A DNA stretch of 64,000 bases from Methylobacterium gregans (GCF_022179245.1 NZ_BPQM01000052.1:1-64000); one strand, 5' to 3'. Shown: positions 1 to 10,400, counted from the first letter of the stretch. Translations and numbers: made by a program. Notes: generated by a model not told the origin, from the sequence alone.

Positions 1-83
1 GATCCTTCTAATCCGCTGAGGCCAGAGAGATTGCCGCGAGCGCCAATCGACGGAACAAGGCAACGTCCGACCAACCATCAGCC

Positions 84-743
84 TCAGTGCATCGGTACGA
101 GGGCGTGGATCAATCGGACAGGAGGATGGCCTTGGCGGGGTACGGTACCCTCCACGATCGCTGCGCTCCCGTACTGTCTCGGGTACGGCTTGAAAGCAGC
201 AGCTCCTGGGAAAGCCTTCACAACACGATCCGACAGATCCTGGGAGAGCGTTTGACTTGACGCGCGTACAACGTACCCAACGAGGATGCCTGCTGGGTGG
301 CCTTCGCCGTACACACCGCTCGCGAATTTGCCGACCCCTGTCGCAACATAGTACCGCGCCAACGCCGATCGATCCGACGCGATCCGTTTGCTCTCGACGC
401 CGAGATATGCATTGTAGCGCCCGAAGTGCTGCGGGAACAGGACTTTATAATCTATTCGACCCAAAATTTTCGGTCGTTGTCCCAAGGGACTGACTTTTAC
501 AGCTTCATGGATAAACATGAAGCTTGTGATATCGCGCCGGTGCTGGATTTCCTCGAGCCATTGCATGATGGCCATTGAGATGAAGTTCTCGTCGACCCGC
601 AAGTTCGCCTTCCGCGACCTGACGACGTAGGGGCGAGCCAGTCGGGCGGCCAGAACGACAATCCTCAAAATCGTCCGAAGCTGAGGTTCTGATAGGCCGA
701 GGCTTGGCGTTCCAACCCGACCACTTGAGGATCCGAACGTCAC
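84..743 (-). CDS. PD-(D/E)XK-like nuclease, third gene of a methylase operon
   Basis: A 219-residue protein I cannot name. It contains a pattern typical of PD-(D/E)XK nucleases: GRID with Asp98, then a strand ending in GVESK with Glu117-x-Lys119, followed by a basic helix (RYYVATGVGKF, 130-140). A cleavage role is inferred from this motif. The start is GTG at 743, overlapping the stop of the upstream methylase as GTGA, so translation is probably coupled. With two adenine methylases upstream in the same operon, the simplest reading is the endonuclease, or an accessory nuclease, of a restriction-modification-like system. Alternatives are a specificity or repair factor. The reading frame is well supported by the coupling; the function is moderate confidence. 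Confidence 0.72.
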   Translation of the reverse strand: MTFGSSSGRVGTPSLGLSEPQLRTILRIVVLAARLARPYVVRSRKANLRVDENFISMAIMQWLEEIQHRRDITSFMFIHEAVKVSPLGQRPKILGRIDYKVLFPQHFGRYNAYLGVESKRIASDRSALARYYVATGVGKFASGVYGEGHPAGILVGYVVRASSQTLSQDLSDRVVKAFPGAAAFKPYPRQYGSAAIVEGTVPRQGHPPVRLIHALVPMH

Positions 744-3700
744 GAGCCAGCCTGGGTCCAGTGATCGGTCAAGATGATGTCGCCATCTTCAAATCCTGCG
801 GCGACGCTCCAGTAACGGCGCTGCGCCGGTTTCACGATTGTGACATCACGCTCACCGTAGATCCGCATGGCGCGGCGCTCGCGCAGGTAAGTGTAGGTTT
901 CCTTCACCAAGCTGTGGCGAACACTGTCGTAAACGGCTTGAGCCTCCACGGCTGCCATTGCTTTGACAACAACCTCGCGCTTGGCTCGCCCGGAAGCCAT
1001 TGCGAACCGTACAACCGAGAACGCTGCAGTCGGATCGTGGTCACTTCGAAGGGGCTGCGCGATGGAAGCCATGAGGTGCTCGGAGCCGTCAACGCGCAGG
1101 ATTGCGTTGACAGTTTGGCAGGTCGCCGAAGCATAGGCGGTGAGTTCATCGTAGTCGGGCGCTCTGACATCCTCCTGGCGCGCTTCCGGCGTGTCGAGGA
1201 ACGATGAGCGCGCGCGCCCGATACTATCGCGCACGAGAGCGCCTTCGCTCGGGTTCAACTTGTAAAGTTCGTCGGCGAGCGTGTCCAACGCTTCGCCGCC
1301 ATCGTGTTCTGACTGATCGAGCGCATCTTGCGCACGCCGTGCAAGTTCATCAGTCACGTCGAACTCCGGCAGTCGAAGCTGCCGCAAGTCGTTAGGTTCA
1401 ACTGCAGGCCGCTCGATCCCGACGCCACCCGCACCGAATAGGAACTGGAAGCCCGCTACGGCAGAGTTGAGGATCGCACACAGAATTTGGGCCAGCCGAA
1501 CGTCTCTATTTTTGAAAGAAATTCCGTAAAAGCTCTCGGAATAGGCGGCATCGACGTTTACGATGGCCGCGCTGTATCGGCCCTTCTTGAGCGCGAGTTG
1601 ATGTGCCGACTTCGGGCAGAGAAGCAACGGTGCGTCGTAAATTGAGCGTGCGCGTTCAAACAGCACTCGTGTGATGCCGCGTTTTTCTAAACTGCGGATA
1701 GTCGTCGGGTCGAACTGAACCGCGCGGTAATCCTCCGCAAAAACTGCTGGTAGATTTGCGATCGTATCGGATACCGGCTTGACGTTCTCGCCCTTGACTT
1801 GGAAGCCCTGGCCACATCGTGTGATGATCTGAGACTTCAAAGGCCCGGCGTGTTTCTTAAATGACCAGTCATAGATGCCGATACGTTCGAGCAGGCTGCC
1901 CAGCGTGAGGTCATGCGCTTCGATCCGTTGCATCAGGAGCGCATCTCGCGCGGTCCCGAGCATGATTGCTTTGAGATAGGACGGAGCCGCGAGCACAGCG
2001 GCCTTCGGGACGGTCTTGAAGTCGGCCGAGGTCAGCGTGATGCGGCCACTCCGCTTGAAGTCGCCGGTCCAGGGTAGCCTGCCTGCCAGTAGGTAATCCT
2101 GATCGGGAAGGTGGCCGCAATTCGCGCAGACTAGCAGGGCTGGCCCGCGCACCCCGGGGAATAGGTCCTCGCTGCGCAAGTTCGATAGGTTGATCAGGGC
2201 CAGCCGGTTGAGGCGCTGAATGACGCTGTTGCGCGACGCAATGGCGGATGCGTCCCGTGAGAAGAAGGGTGTCGCCTTGACGTAGATCGCCAAACGGCCG
2301 TCAGCGCCGACGACATCGATGGCGGCGGACAGGAAGGCGTGATCCGGACTGCGGCGAGGCTTGGCGTTAGCAGTTGCTGTAGACGTGTTACCTCGGACAT
2401 ATGTCCAAGGAACGTTTCCGACGATGGCCTTCACGCCGAGCTTGCGACACCGGTCCTGCATCGTCTTTTCGAGAAAGCTGTCACAGAATAGCGTCTTGCC
2501 GATCAAGCGCTCGAACTGTGTTCTATCGTATAATTCGCCTGATTCTGTGGTCTCAATCTCGAGAGCAGCGAGGTAGAGACTGAACGCGGCGATGCGGAGC
2601 GCGGCGCGATTGACATCGACGCCAAACACTTGCTTGTACAGGATCTCGCGTACGATCCGACGTGGCCTCGGGCCGTTGCCACACCGCTTCCAGACGAGCC
2701 GGCGTAGGGCTTGAACAAGGAACAGGCCGGATCCACAGGTCGGATCAAGGACCCGCGCCCGCGCATCGAGACCGTCGAAAACCGGGTCGAGCGCCATATG
2801 CACAAGTTCGACCGGTGTATAGTGTAGGCTTTGCTGCCGCGATAACGCGCCCGCAGTGCGCTGAGCGAATTCTTCGTAAACGGAACTGATTAGCTCGATT
2901 GGTATCGTGTCGAATCGAAATTTGAATAGCCGGAACTGCCCCCGCTGGCCTTTCAGAAGACTGATATCTTGGACGAAGTCTCGCAAAAGGACTAAGTGTT
3001 CCAGCCGTGCATCTTGGCCGACGTTCCTCGGAAAGACGTCGCCATTGAAGGTTTCGTGGAGCCAATCGAACAAATGTCTGGCTTGCGTCGTGTCCTCATA
3101 GATGCGTGACAGGTCGGCGGGAAGGTTGTCCGGCAAGAGCGGCTGGGCGATGCCGCGAGCGAGTAGATAGGAGGCGAACAGCGTGCACAGCACGAGTTCC
3201 TGGCACAGATCGCGCTCGCGCTTCTGCGCATCGGCGTCGTCGTCGTGTTTCGGCCCGGCAAGAACAAGCTGACGTTCAAGCTCAGCGATTTCGCGCAGCA
3301 GTACCTTGTCGATACGCTGGCTGCGGTCGATGTTCTCAGCGAGTGAAGATCGCCAGAATGCGCCTGTGTCCAAAGATAGGCGTCCGCATGCTTCATCGAG
3401 CTGGCGCATCTGCTCCTCGATGGCGAGCGCGAAGGTTCCGACGGGACCCTTCGCGGATTGAGGGCCTATGCCACGGAAGCTGTCGTAGACGCGGACATCA
3501 GTTGGCGTGACGATCCAGAGAAGCGGTGCGATGCCGAGGTTCCAGGCGCGCTCAACCCACTGGTCAAGCGTTTCCTGGGTAGGCATCGTGGACCCTGCGT
3601 CCTTGATCAGCAGCATCGGGCCGTCGACCGTCTCATAGACAGCATCAACGGCGAGGCCGGCACGATCGGAGAACGCGGGTTCCAACTGCAGGCTTTCGGC

Positions 3701-3802
3701 ATTGTAGCCGGTGACAAGCCCCTTGACCGGCTCCCACGTCAATTCGGACTTGCGCAGATATCCTGTCCGGGCGAGAGCATCGTGGTAGGCGCTGACGCTC
3801 AT
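740..3802 (-). CDS. N6-adenine DNA methyltransferase, large (1020 aa)
   Basis: An S-adenosylmethionine-dependent DNA methylase of the HsdM/Eco57I-like N6-adenine class. Motif I (VLDPTCGSGLF) lies near residue 350 and a variant catalytic motif IV, GNVPW instead of NPPY/NPPW, near 460. About 300 residues precede the catalytic core. The first 120 resemble a nuclease-type fold (VDAVYE...PMLLIKDA), but the expected ExK catalytic pair reads IKD, so this domain may be inactive. The long C-terminal part, after 600, would hold target recognition. The gene starts at ATG 3802, overlapping the D12 methylase stop by four bases, and overlaps the nuclease gene downstream. The size resembles type IIG or phage-defence methylases. 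The substrate sequence cannot be read from the protein. Confidence 0.85.
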   Translation of the reverse strand: MSVSAYHDALARTGYLRKSELTWEPVKGLVTGYNAESLQLEPAFSDRAGLAVDAVYETVDGPMLLIKDAGSTMPTQETLDQWVERAWNLGIAPLLWIVTPTDVRVYDSFRGIGPQSAKGPVGTFALAIEEQMRQLDEACGRLSLDTGAFWRSSLAENIDRSQRIDKVLLREIAELERQLVLAGPKHDDDADAQKRERDLCQELVLCTLFASYLLARGIAQPLLPDNLPADLSRIYEDTTQARHLFDWLHETFNGDVFPRNVGQDARLEHLVLLRDFVQDISLLKGQRGQFRLFKFRFDTIPIELISSVYEEFAQRTAGALSRQQSLHYTPVELVHMALDPVFDGLDARARVLDPTCGSGLFLVQALRRLVWKRCGNGPRPRRIVREILYKQVFGVDVNRAALRIAAFSLYLAALEIETTESGELYDRTQFERLIGKTLFCDSFLEKTMQDRCRKLGVKAIVGNVPWTYVRGNTSTATANAKPRRSPDHAFLSAAIDVVGADGRLAIYVKATPFFSRDASAIASRNSVIQRLNRLALINLSNLRSEDLFPGVRGPALLVCANCGHLPDQDYLLAGRLPWTGDFKRSGRITLTSADFKTVPKAAVLAAPSYLKAIMLGTARDALLMQRIEAHDLTLGSLLERIGIYDWSFKKHAGPLKSQIITRCGQGFQVKGENVKPVSDTIANLPAVFAEDYRAVQFDPTTIRSLEKRGITRVLFERARSIYDAPLLLCPKSAHQLALKKGRYSAAIVNVDAAYSESFYGISFKNRDVRLAQILCAILNSAVAGFQFLFGAGGVGIERPAVEPNDLRQLRLPEFDVTDELARRAQDALDQSEHDGGEALDTLADELYKLNPSEGALVRDSIGRARSSFLDTPEARQEDVRAPDYDELTAYASATCQTVNAILRVDGSEHLMASIAQPLRSDHDPTAAFSVVRFAMASGRAKREVVVKAMAAVEAQAVYDSVRHSLVKETYTYLRERRAMRIYGERDVTIVKPAQRRYWSVAAGFEDGDIILTDHWTQAGS

Positions 3803-4485
3803 GGCTCGCGCCTCAGCGCGCGCCGAAGGGCATCACCATGGGCAATCGCCAGGTGTTCGAAAACGGCTTGGCGCTCTTGCCCATCCAGCCCGTCGATCCG
3901 GTTGAGAATGGTGCTACGACGACGGCGAACGGCTTCGCGCTCCCGGAAATTGCGTCCTAGAAAGCTGTGATCATGCAGTGTCGCCGGCGCGGGAAAATTC
4001 AGCCATAAAACCTCGGTGCGCGGGCCGACGTGGCTGTCGCCAACGAACTCAATCCGCCGCCAGTGCGCCAGCATGTCATCGTACAGACTTGAGGGGTAGC
4101 CGCTGATCATGGCGGCGCAGGGAAGGGCTGTGAGCAGGGCGAGCAGTTCGACGTGTTGGGCATCGGTGTAGTCATGCCGGTACACGCGTGAACGGCGGCG
4201 TGTCGAGGCCAAGTAGGGTGGGTCCGCGTAGACGAGCTCCTGCCCCGTGAACGGGAACGTCCGTAGGTAAGTGCAGGCATCGATCTGTAGCAGTTCGACA
4301 TCCGTGCGATCCCGCCAGGCGGCGAACACGGTGGCGTCGACATCAAGGCCGATCGTCCGCGCAGCCGGTCGCTTGGCTCGCAGAACTGCGCCACCGCCCA
4401 AGTGCGTCTCGATGTAGGTTGTGTGAGCGGGCATTTGGGCGATGATCTGCCGGTAGCAGCGGCCCTTACCGCCTGGATAGCGCAT
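3799..4485 (-). CDS. D12-class DNA adenine methylase (Dam-like)
   Basis: A 228-residue methylase with the N-terminal RYPGGKG motif (residues 2-8) and the catalytic ADPPYL motif near residue 88, both diagnostic of the D12/Dam class that transfers a methyl group to adenine N6. It is shorter than E. coli Dam (about 278 aa). The start ATG at 4485 places the conserved YPGGKG at the usual N-terminal position. It is the first gene of the three-gene minus-strand operon and overlaps the next gene by ATGA. Two different adenine methylases side by side are usual in type IIS-like systems with an asymmetric site, one enzyme per strand. That interpretation is inference. Confidence 0.88.
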   Translation of the reverse strand: MRYPGGKGRCYRQIIAQMPAHTTYIETHLGGGAVLRAKRPAARTIGLDVDATVFAAWRDRTDVELLQIDACTYLRTFPFTGQELVYADPPYLASTRRRSRVYRHDYTDAQHVELLALLTALPCAAMISGYPSSLYDDMLAHWRRIEFVGDSHVGPRTEVLWLNFPAPATLHDHSFLGRNFREREAVRRRRSTILNRIDGLDGQERQAVFEHLAIAHGDALRRALRREP

Positions 4486-4544
4486 GACGATGCATCGCTG
4501 GTTCTTGCGATGCAGTCAACCAGGTGTCCATGGTTCCAGGCCGG

Positions 4545-4949
4545 TGCCGGCCAGATAGCTGTGACACCCGACGCAAGTGCAATCCGTCGGCGTCCTCCGT
4601 TGCGCGTCAAGTTGGCGACCTCGCCGAACAACCGAGAGGTGCGCTCATCACTCGGATCGAGGCGTCGCGGTAGGTCGGGACAACACCGCAGGAGGCGCGA
4701 GCCGCCTTGATTTGGTCGCGACGCGAGCAATTGCCCCTGGGCGAGGTTCGCCGAGAGGCCATGGTGGGTGCGCACCGCCCCGTAGACCTGGGCGCGCAGA
4801 CGCGCTTCATTGGTCAACCTTGCGGGCGTCTCGCGAACTGCGGACCGGCAGGCTGCCCCGAACGCTTCGACAGTCGCCGCGAGAGCCGCCCGGTCCTTGG
4901 GCGTGGGATCGAGTTTGCAGGGCACCGTGAGGATCTGCACGGCAGGCAC
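4545..4949 (-). pseudogene. TnpB (IS200/IS605 OrfB) relic
   Basis: The minus-strand frame starting at 4949 gives an N-terminus (VQILTVPCKLDPTPKDR, then PARLTNEARLRAQVY and HHGLSANLAQ) matching the start of OrfB/TnpB proteins as I remember them. After that the similarity jumps frame: a DASIRVMSA segment in one frame and a GGRRRIALASG segment in another look like the following beta-rich region. No RuvC or zinc-ribbon part remains. It is a decayed, frameshifted remnant lying immediately upstream of the methylase operon, and its tail runs into the region before the D12 start. It marks an old mobile-element insertion. Confidence 0.6.
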
Positions 4950-5174
4950 GTTCCCGATTTGATCCCCAGTGGTCTAGCCAGAAATCGCTGCCTTCACAAT
5001 GCGTGGTTCGATGCCGAGGCTCCTCTGCCTGTGTGGGTGAGCCGCGTCGTTGCTGTGCCTTCTTCGCACCGATCAAGCTGAACTTGCGGTGCCAGGGCTG
5101 CACGTCTCGCCGCATGTGGATAACGAGGACGATCCTGGCGACCGGGTTGCGGTCGTCACGGGCCAAAGCAGATA

Positions 5175-5189
5175 GAACAAAATATGAAC
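5175..5189 (+). promoter_or_regulatory. LexA (SOS) operator
   Basis: A perfect GAAC-N7-GAAC, the reverse complement of GTTC-N7-GTTC, the known alphaproteobacterial LexA site. It lies 30 bases upstream of the imuA ATG at 5219. The imuA-imuB-dnaE2 cassette is a classic LexA target, so damage-inducible control is expected. Confidence 0.88.
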
Positions 5190-5218
5190 ATAAGGTCGAT
5201 TGGGAGGGTGTCCCGTGC

Positions 5219-5995
5219 ATGACGTCCAGCGATCCTCGATCGGTCCTCGGCACGCTCCGCGCGCGCATCGCAACCCTGGAACGGGGATCGGCGACAGCAC
5301 CGTCACCGGCCTCCTACCTGCCCTTCGGCCTCTCCGCGATCGACAGCCTGCTGCCCGGCCGCGGGTTGCAGCTCGGAGCCCTGCACGAGGTCACACCCGC
5401 CCAGGCGGCCATCAGCCACGCGGCGGCCTGCACCCTGTTCGCCGCCGGTATCCTGGCACGGACGCGGGGACCCATCCTCTGGTGCCTGGCCGCGCGCGAT
5501 CTGTTCGCGCCCGCGCTCGCCCGAGTTGGCCTGCATCCCGACCGGGTCATCTACGTCGAGACCTACCGCGAGGCCGAACTCCTGCCGCTGGTGGAGGAAG
5601 GCGCGCGCTTCCGCGGACTGGCCGGCGTCGTCGGGGAGGTTGCACGGACAGGCCTAACCGCCTCGCGCCGGCTCCAGCTCTGCGCCGAGGAGAGCGGCGT
5701 CACCGTTCTGCTCGTCCGTCGCGCGCCCGTTGCCTCAGATGGTGGGGGTACGACGGCGAGCGCGGCGACGAGCCGCTGGTCGGTCGAGGCGGTGCCGGCA
5801 TCGCCCAGTGCGGCGGGCTTCGGGCGAGGGCGTTGGCGGGTCGGGCTGCAGCGCTGCCGCGGCGCAGCGCTCAGCTCGGAGCCGGCCTCCTGGCTCGTCG
5901 AGGCCTGCGATGAGGCGGGTCGTCTCACTCTACCTGCCGACCTGGCCGAGCGATCGTATCCGCAGGCGCGACCCAGCCGCGCCGCCGCGGGATAA
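5219..5995 (+). CDS. imuA: ImuA, RecA-like SOS mutasome subunit
   Basis: A 258-residue RecA/SulA-related protein that works with ImuB and DnaE2 in damage-induced mutagenic translesion synthesis. The LPFGLSAIDSLLPGRGL segment followed by LHEVTP is typical of ImuA. The reading frame is open further upstream, but the ATG at 5219, preceded by a GGGAGGG ribosome-binding site and located just after the LexA site, is the likely start. Its 3' end overlaps imuB by about 86 bases in another frame, indicating tight co-expression. Confidence 0.88.
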   Translation: MTSSDPRSVLGTLRARIATLERGSATAPSPASYLPFGLSAIDSLLPGRGLQLGALHEVTPAQAAISHAAACTLFAAGILARTRGPILWCLAARDLFAPALARVGLHPDRVIYVETYREAELLPLVEEGARFRGLAGVVGEVARTGLTASRRLQLCAEESGVTVLLVRRAPVASDGGGTTASAATSRWSVEAVPASPSAAGFGRGRWRVGLQRCRGAALSSEPASWLVEACDEAGRLTLPADLAERSYPQARPSRAAAG

Positions 5996-7421
5996 GCCGC
6001 TGGTCACCGCCACTGCGGCCAACGGGGCGCGGGTCGTGGCCAGCGCCTGCCGAGCCGCGCAGGCGCTGGGCCTGCGTGCCGGCATGGCCATCGCGCAGGT
6101 CCAGGCGATGGTGCCCGACATCACCGTGCGCGAGGCGACCCCGGATGCCGATGCGGATGCGCTCGCGCGACTGGCCGCGTGGTGCCTCTGGTGCGCGCCG
6201 CTCACCGCCCCCGATCCGCCGGACGGCCTCTGGATCGAGATCGCGGGCTCGGCGCACCTGTTCGGCGGCGAGGCGGCGATGCTGCGCACCCTGCTGGCCC
6301 GCCTGCGCGGCGGCGGCTGCACGGTCCGTTTGGCCGTTGCCGACACGCCGGGAGCGGCCTGGGCCGTGGCACGCTTCGCGCCGCGCGAGATCTCGCCCCT
6401 GGTCGGACCGGGCCAGATGGCGGCCGCGGTCGCTAGCCTGCCCGTGCGCGCCCTCCGGCTCGCTCCTGAGACCGTCGCTGAGCTGGCTGAGCTCGGCATC
6501 GAGCGGGTGGCCCAACTCGCGGCCCTGCCGCGCGGACCCCTGAGCCTGCGCGTCGGTCGCGCCGTGCTGCAGCGCCTCGACCAAGTCCTCGGGCACGCCC
6601 CGGAGCCGATCGCCTGGGCGATGCCGGCCGAGGCCGTGCTGGTGCGCCGCGCGTTCCCGGAGCCGATCTCGGCACCCAGTACACTGGAGCGAGTGGCCAC
6701 GGACCTGATAGGCGATCTCGTCGCGCTCCTCGCCCGCCGCGGCCTCGGTGCGCGCCGCATCGACCTGAGCTTCCGCCGGGTCGACGGCGGCGTCCACGCG
6801 ATCTGCGTCGGCACGGCCACCGCCACGCGCGATGCTGCGCATCTCGCCCGACTGCTCTGCGCCCGCCTCGCGGAGGTCGATCCGGGCTTCGGCCTCGACG
6901 AGGCGACCCTGGCTGCCGGCCGGACCGAGCCGCTGGCAGCCGTGCAGGGGGAGGGTCTCGATACCGGCGAGACGGCGCAGGTCGACCTCGCCGTGCTCGT
7001 CGATCGCCTCGCGGCGCGGGCCGGGGCGCGCCGGGTGTTCCGGGTGGTGCCCGTGGAGAGCCGGGTGCCGGAGCGCAGCCAGCGCCGGGCTCCGCCGCTC
7101 GCGCCGACGGACGGCCGCTCCTGGCCCACCAATCTTGCGCGGCCGGCCCGCCTGTTCGAGCCGCCCGAGCCGGTGCAGGCGACCGCGCTCCTGCCGGACG
7201 CGCCCCCTGCCCTGTTCGTCTGGCGCGGCGTTCGCCACCGCGTCGTGCGCGCGGACGGCCCCGAGCGCGTCCGCGGCGAGTGGTGGGCCGCTGAGGGCGA
7301 GCTCGCCAGCCTGCGCGACTACTACCGCGTCGAGACCGAGGACGGCGCGCGCTACTGGATCTACCGCGATGCGCCGATGGCGGAGGGGCCGCGCTGGTGG
7401 CTGCAGGGGGTGTTCGGGTGA
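5910..7421 (+). CDS. imuB: ImuB, catalytically inactive Y-family polymerase homologue
   Basis: A 503-residue Y-family-like scaffold that links DnaE2 to the beta clamp. The N-terminus MRRVVSLYLPTWPSDRIRR is typical of ImuB: where true Y-family enzymes have catalytic acidic residues (HIDMDAF-like), this has SLYLPTW, so no polymerase activity is expected. The start was chosen at ATG 5910 to match this conserved beginning; an in-frame extension upstream to 5730 is open but unlikely. It lies inside the imuA-imuB-dnaE2 operon and ends 50 bases before dnaE2. Confidence 0.9.
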   Translation: MRRVVSLYLPTWPSDRIRRRDPAAPPRDKPLVTATAANGARVVASACRAAQALGLRAGMAIAQVQAMVPDITVREATPDADADALARLAAWCLWCAPLTAPDPPDGLWIEIAGSAHLFGGEAAMLRTLLARLRGGGCTVRLAVADTPGAAWAVARFAPREISPLVGPGQMAAAVASLPVRALRLAPETVAELAELGIERVAQLAALPRGPLSLRVGRAVLQRLDQVLGHAPEPIAWAMPAEAVLVRRAFPEPISAPSTLERVATDLIGDLVALLARRGLGARRIDLSFRRVDGGVHAICVGTATATRDAAHLARLLCARLAEVDPGFGLDEATLAAGRTEPLAAVQGEGLDTGETAQVDLAVLVDRLAARAGARRVFRVVPVESRVPERSQRRAPPLAPTDGRSWPTNLARPARLFEPPEPVQATALLPDAPPALFVWRGVRHRVVRADGPERVRGEWWAAEGELASLRDYYRVETEDGARYWIYRDAPMAEGPRWWLQGVFG

Positions 7422-7471
7422 GCCGGCTGCCTCCGGCCGCCGACCCCGTGCCCTGAGCGGCCGGGCCGGCC

Positions 7472-10400
7472 ATGTCCTACGCCGAACTCCAAGTCACCAG
7501 CCACTTTTCCTTCCTGCGCGGCGCGTCCTCGCCCGAGGAGCTGTTCGCAGCCGGCCGTCTGCTCGGCCTGCGAGCGATGGCCGTGACCGACCGTGGCTCG
7601 CTCGCCGGCATCGTGCGCGCCCACGCGGCCTCTCGCACCACCGGCCTGCCCCTGATCGTCGGCTGCCGCCTCGATCCGACCGACGGGCTGCCGCTGCTGG
7701 TCTACCCGACCGATCGCGCGGCTTACGCCCGGCTCTGCCGCCTGCTCACCATCGGCAAACGCGCGGCCGGCAAGGGCAGCTGCACGCTCACGCTCGAGGA
7801 CGTGTTTGCCTGGAGCGGCGGCCTCGTCGCGGTCGCCCTCGCGGAGGGCCGGGACGGTGCAACGGTCGCGGCCGACCTGCGCCGGCTGCGCGCCGTGTTC
7901 GCCGACCGGCTCTACTGCGGGCTCACCCGCCGCTTCGTCCAGGACGATCACGCCCGGCTGGAAGCCCTGGCCGGCCTTGCTCGCGCGGCCAGGGTGCCGA
8001 CGGTCGCCAGCGGCGACGTGCTCTACCACGCCGAGGCGCGGCGCATCCTACAGGACATCGTCACCTGCATCCGCGAGGGCTGCACCATCGACGCCGCGGG
8101 CTTCCGCCTCGACGCCCATGCCGACCGGCACTTGAAGGACCCGGCCGAGGTCGCGCGCTTATTCGCCGCCCATCGCGGCGCGGTGGCACGCAGCCTCGAG
8201 ATTGCTGAGCGCTGCCGCTTCTCCCTCGACGAGCTAACTTACCAGTACCCGGACGAGCGCGAGGATCCAGCTAAGACCCCGCAGGAGACGCTGGAGGAGC
8301 TGACCTGGGCCGGCGCGCGGGCGCGCTACCCGGACGGCCTGCCCGATGCGGTCGCCCTGCAGCTGCGCCACGAGCTCACCTTGATCAAGCGCTTCAGCTA
8401 CGCGCCGTACTTCCTCACCGTGAACAGCATCGTGCGGTTCGCCCGCTCGCGGGGCATCCTCTGCCAGGGCCGCGGCTCGGCCGCGAATTCGGCCGTCTGC
8501 TACGTGCTCGGCATCACCAGCATCGACCCCGTCCGGCAGGGCCTGCTCTTCGAGCGCTTCATCTCCGAGGAACGGCGGGAGCCCCCCGACATCGACGTCG
8601 ACTTCGAGCACGAGCGGCGCGAGGAAGTGATCCAGTGGGTCTACGAGACCTACGGCCGCGACCGCGCCGCCCTCTGCGCCACCGTGATCCGCTACCGGGC
8701 GCGCGGCGCGGTGCGCGAGGTCGGCAAAGCGCTCGGCGTGCCCGAGGACGTCACCGGCGCGCTCGCCGGCTTGGTCTGGGGCTGGTCGGCCGATGGCGTC
8801 GAGGAGAAGCACGCGGCCGAGCTCAATCTCAACCTCGCCGACCGGCGGCTGCGCCTGACCCTCGATCTCGCCCGGCAGCTGATCGGCACGCCACGCCACC
8901 TGTCGCAGCATCCCGGCGGCTTCGTGCTGACCAACGACCGCCTCGACGAACTTGTCCCGGTCGAGCCCGCCAGCATGGCCGACCGGCAGGTGATCGAGTG
9001 GGACAAGGACGACATCGAGGCGCTGAAGTTCATGAAGGTCGATGTGCTCGGCCTCGGCATGCTCGGCTGCATGCGCCGCGCCTTCGACCTGCTGGCCAAG
9101 CACAAGAGCGTGCGGCTCGACCTCGCGACGATCCCGGCCGAGGACCCGGACACCTACGCGATGATCCGGCGCGCCGACACGCTCGGCGTGTTCCAGATCG
9201 AGAGCCGGGCGCAGATGGCGATGCTGCCGCGCATGGCCCCCCGGACCTTCTACGACCTCGTCATCGAGGTGGCCGTGGTGCGCCCGGGCCCGATCCAGGG
9301 CGACATGGTCCACCCGTACCTGCGCCGCCGCGAGGGGCGCGAGGCCGTGACCTACCCGACCGAGGCGCTGCGGCGGGTGCTCGGCAAGACGCTCGGCGTG
9401 CCCCTGTTTCAGGAGCAGGCGATGCAGGTGGCGATCGTGGCAGCGGGCTTCACGCCCTCGGAGGCCGACCAACTGCGCCGCGCCATGGCGACGTTCAAGT
9501 TCACGGCCGGCGTGTCGAAGTTCCGCGACAAGCTGATCGCCGGCATGGTCGGCAACGGCTACGCCGCGGACTTCGCCGAGCGCACCTTCAAGCAACTGGA
9601 GGGCTTCGGCAGCTACGGCTTCCCGGAGAGCCACGCGGCCTCGTTCGCCCTGATCGCCTACGCCTCGTCCTGGCTGAAGTGCCACCACCCGGACGTGTTC
9701 TGCTGCGCCATCCTGAACGCGCAGCCCATGGGCTTCTACGCGCCGGCCCAGCTCGTGCGCGACGCGCGCGACCACGGTGTGGAGGTGCGCCCGGTCTGCG
9801 CGAACGCCTCGGCCTGGGACTGCACCCTGGAGCCGACCGGCCGAGCGGACCGGCAAGCGGTCCGGCTCGGCCTGCGCACGGTGCGGGGCCTTCGCAACGA
9901 CGACGGCGCGCGCCTCGTGCTGGTGCGGGATCTCGGGCCCTACGCATCGGTCGAGGACGTGTGGCGCAGGGCCGGCGTACCGGTTGCAGCCTTGCGCCGC
10001 CTGGCCGCGGCCGACGCGTTCGGACCAGCCTTCGGGCTGGCGCGGCGCGAGGCGCTCTGGGCGATCCGGGCCTTGCGCGAGGCCCCGCTGCCGCTGTTCG
10101 CAGCCGCCGACGCCGTCTTGGGTACGACACAGGGCGAACTGGCGGAGGAGCCGGTGCGGTTGCGGCCGATGACGCCAGGCCGCGAGGTCGCCGAGGACTA
10201 CCGCGCCGCCAGCTTGTCCCTGCGCGGGCACCCGCTGGCCTTCCTGCGCGGCGACCTTGCCGCGGAGCGCTACGTCCGCTGCTCGGACCTCGAACGGACG
10301 CGGGACGGTGGGCGGGTCATGGTCGCGGGCCTGGTGTTGATCCGGCAGAGGCCGGGGTCGGCGAAAGGCGTCATGTTCATCACGCTGGAGGACGAGACCG

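Noticed and set aside
4107..4544. Continuation of the minus-strand frame from the TnpB relic into the D12 methylase
   Set aside because: Past 4545 it is an out-of-frame reading of the methylase gene and shows no TnpB motifs.
5730..5909. Earlier start for imuB
   Set aside because: The extra 60 residues are Arg-rich and overlap imuA in another frame; MRRVVSLYLP at 5910 is the family start.
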